Shown in pieces: positions 63,623 to 64,000 of a DNA stretch of 64,000 nt (the first letter of the stretch is position 1; each line of letters starts with the position of its first letter). The notes beneath the pieces were generated by a model that worked only from the letters and a program-made list of their open reading frames with translations, was not told where the DNA came from and searched no databases. Made by a program: the position numbers and the translations under genes. Source of the DNA: DATHTS01 sp965219305 (GTDB lineage Bacteria; Acidobacteriota; Blastocatellia; Pyrinomonadales; Pyrinomonadaceae); contig OZ244725.1 of assembly GCA_965219305.1 (NCBI GenBank), positions 992,001 through 1,056,000 on the forward strand, read 5' to 3'.

Positions 63623-64000
63623 TCATAACAGGTTTTCAAACGAATTACGAACATTAAGCCGTTGAAATGTAAGAGTTTCCAGCAAATTCTGAATGTTTTC
63701 CAAATTCATTCTTTCGGAAATAATTTGCAAAGCATTCCGATTAGCAATCGGCAGCCGCGTAGAACGTCCGTTTGTCAGACGAAGATTATGATCGAGTTCG
63801 GTCAGAAATTTGTAACCTTCGGAAAAATTCTGAAAATCTTCGTCTGTCATAGAATTTTTCTCTAATAATTTTTTAAGCGTAAATATTGTCGAACGATCTT
63901 GTTCTTCATCGGGAATATTATCGCGCAATTGAAGAAATCGAGCGGCAAAATAAATGTCCAGTAAACCGCCTTCGCCGAATTTTATGTCAATTTCTTTTCC
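63623..64000 (-). CDS. glnE: GlnE-like glutamine synthetase adenylyltransferase/deadenylylase, C-terminal part (5' end outside window)
   Basis: The frame is open to the right edge. The visible 125 residues read E-I-D-I-K-F-G-E-G-G-L-L-D-I-Y-F-A-A-R-F-L-Q-L-R, which fits the conserved G-G-x-x-D-I-E-F-x-x-Q-x-L-Q-L of GlnE second catalytic domains, then a helical bundle with F-L-T-E-L-D-H-N-L-R-L as in the GlnE C-terminus. GlnE modifies glutamine synthetase according to nitrogen status. The internal start at 63928 is only a TTG codon within this frame. The assignment rests on a short stretch. Confidence 0.75.
   Translation of the reverse strand, partial: GKEIDIKFGEGGLLDIYFAARFLQLRDNIPDEEQDRSTIFTLKKLLEKNSMTDEDFQNFSEGYKFLTELDHNLRLTNGRSTRLPIANRNALQIISERMNLENIQNLLETLTFQRLNVRNSFENLL

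Overview
The window looks like a chromosomal segment of an Acidobacteriota member, probably class Blastocatellia (Pyrinomonadales-like). The clues are AT-rich spacers, an Oar-like TonB-dependent receptor with a carboxypeptidase-regulatory N-terminus, a VCBS/FG-GAP protein with 'VFRPSTGFWYVQGST' units and a TPTV linker, many secreted TPR proteins, a DUF4331 protein, and a dnaK-dnaJ-hspR operon. The taxon is an inference from gene content; no rRNA gene is present.

Layout. 0-9.3 kb: the 3' end of an alpha-2-macroglobulin gene, a TPR lipoprotein, a DUF4331 protein with a structured leader, a YdjM-type membrane hydrolase, a flavin amine oxidase and a TPR protein. 9.4-17.4 kb: the VCBS protein, malQ, a secreted-protein gene split by an IS4-family element, an ankyrin lipoprotein and trpG/pabA. 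17.6-21.4 kb: a heme-uptake locus (hemS-type gene and a frameshifted TonB-dependent receptor behind a perfect 7-1-7 Fur-type box). 21.7-28.9 kb: dnaK-dnaJ-hspR with a HAIR-like operator in the dnaK promoter, then the Oar-like receptor. 28.9-35.9 kb: etfBA and a type II fatty-acid operon (yceD-rpmF-fabH-fabD-acpP-fabF-Uma2). 36-38.8 kb: pyrD diverging from pyrR-pyrB. 39-40.3 kb: a single-ring Clp/Hsp100-type ATPase.

40.4-48.9 kb is a two-component signalling island: a hybrid kinase, two single-domain receivers, a receiver-kinase and an NtrC-type sigma54 activator. Directly downstream of the activator, in a gap with no credible protein gene, lies the most striking element. A near-consensus sigma54 promoter (48379-48394), preceded by two dyads, is followed by about 440 nt carrying seven exact CTCCCAC motifs and two variants. 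These sit in the loops of AT-rich hairpins and in the linkers between them, and the block ends in a strong intrinsic terminator (48812-48846). I read it as an undescribed sigma54-dependent regulatory RNA whose C-rich loops could pair with Shine-Dalgarno sequences or titrate a protein. The activator-then-RNA arrangement recalls CbrB-CrcZ of Pseudomonas, but the motif is different.

48.9-64 kb: ggt, a gingipain-like C25 peptidase, a small zinc-ribbon protein, acnA, a decaying tandem array of TPR lipoprotein genes with an unknown upstream gene (itself broken by an in-frame TGA), an EamA transporter, a moaB/mogA gene, two uncharacterised genes and the 3' end of a glnE-like gene at the right edge.

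Several genes show recent decay: one frameshift, one nonsense codon, one IS insertion and one decayed duplicate. Three intergenic patches of tandem heptamers resemble cyanobacterial STRR repeats.
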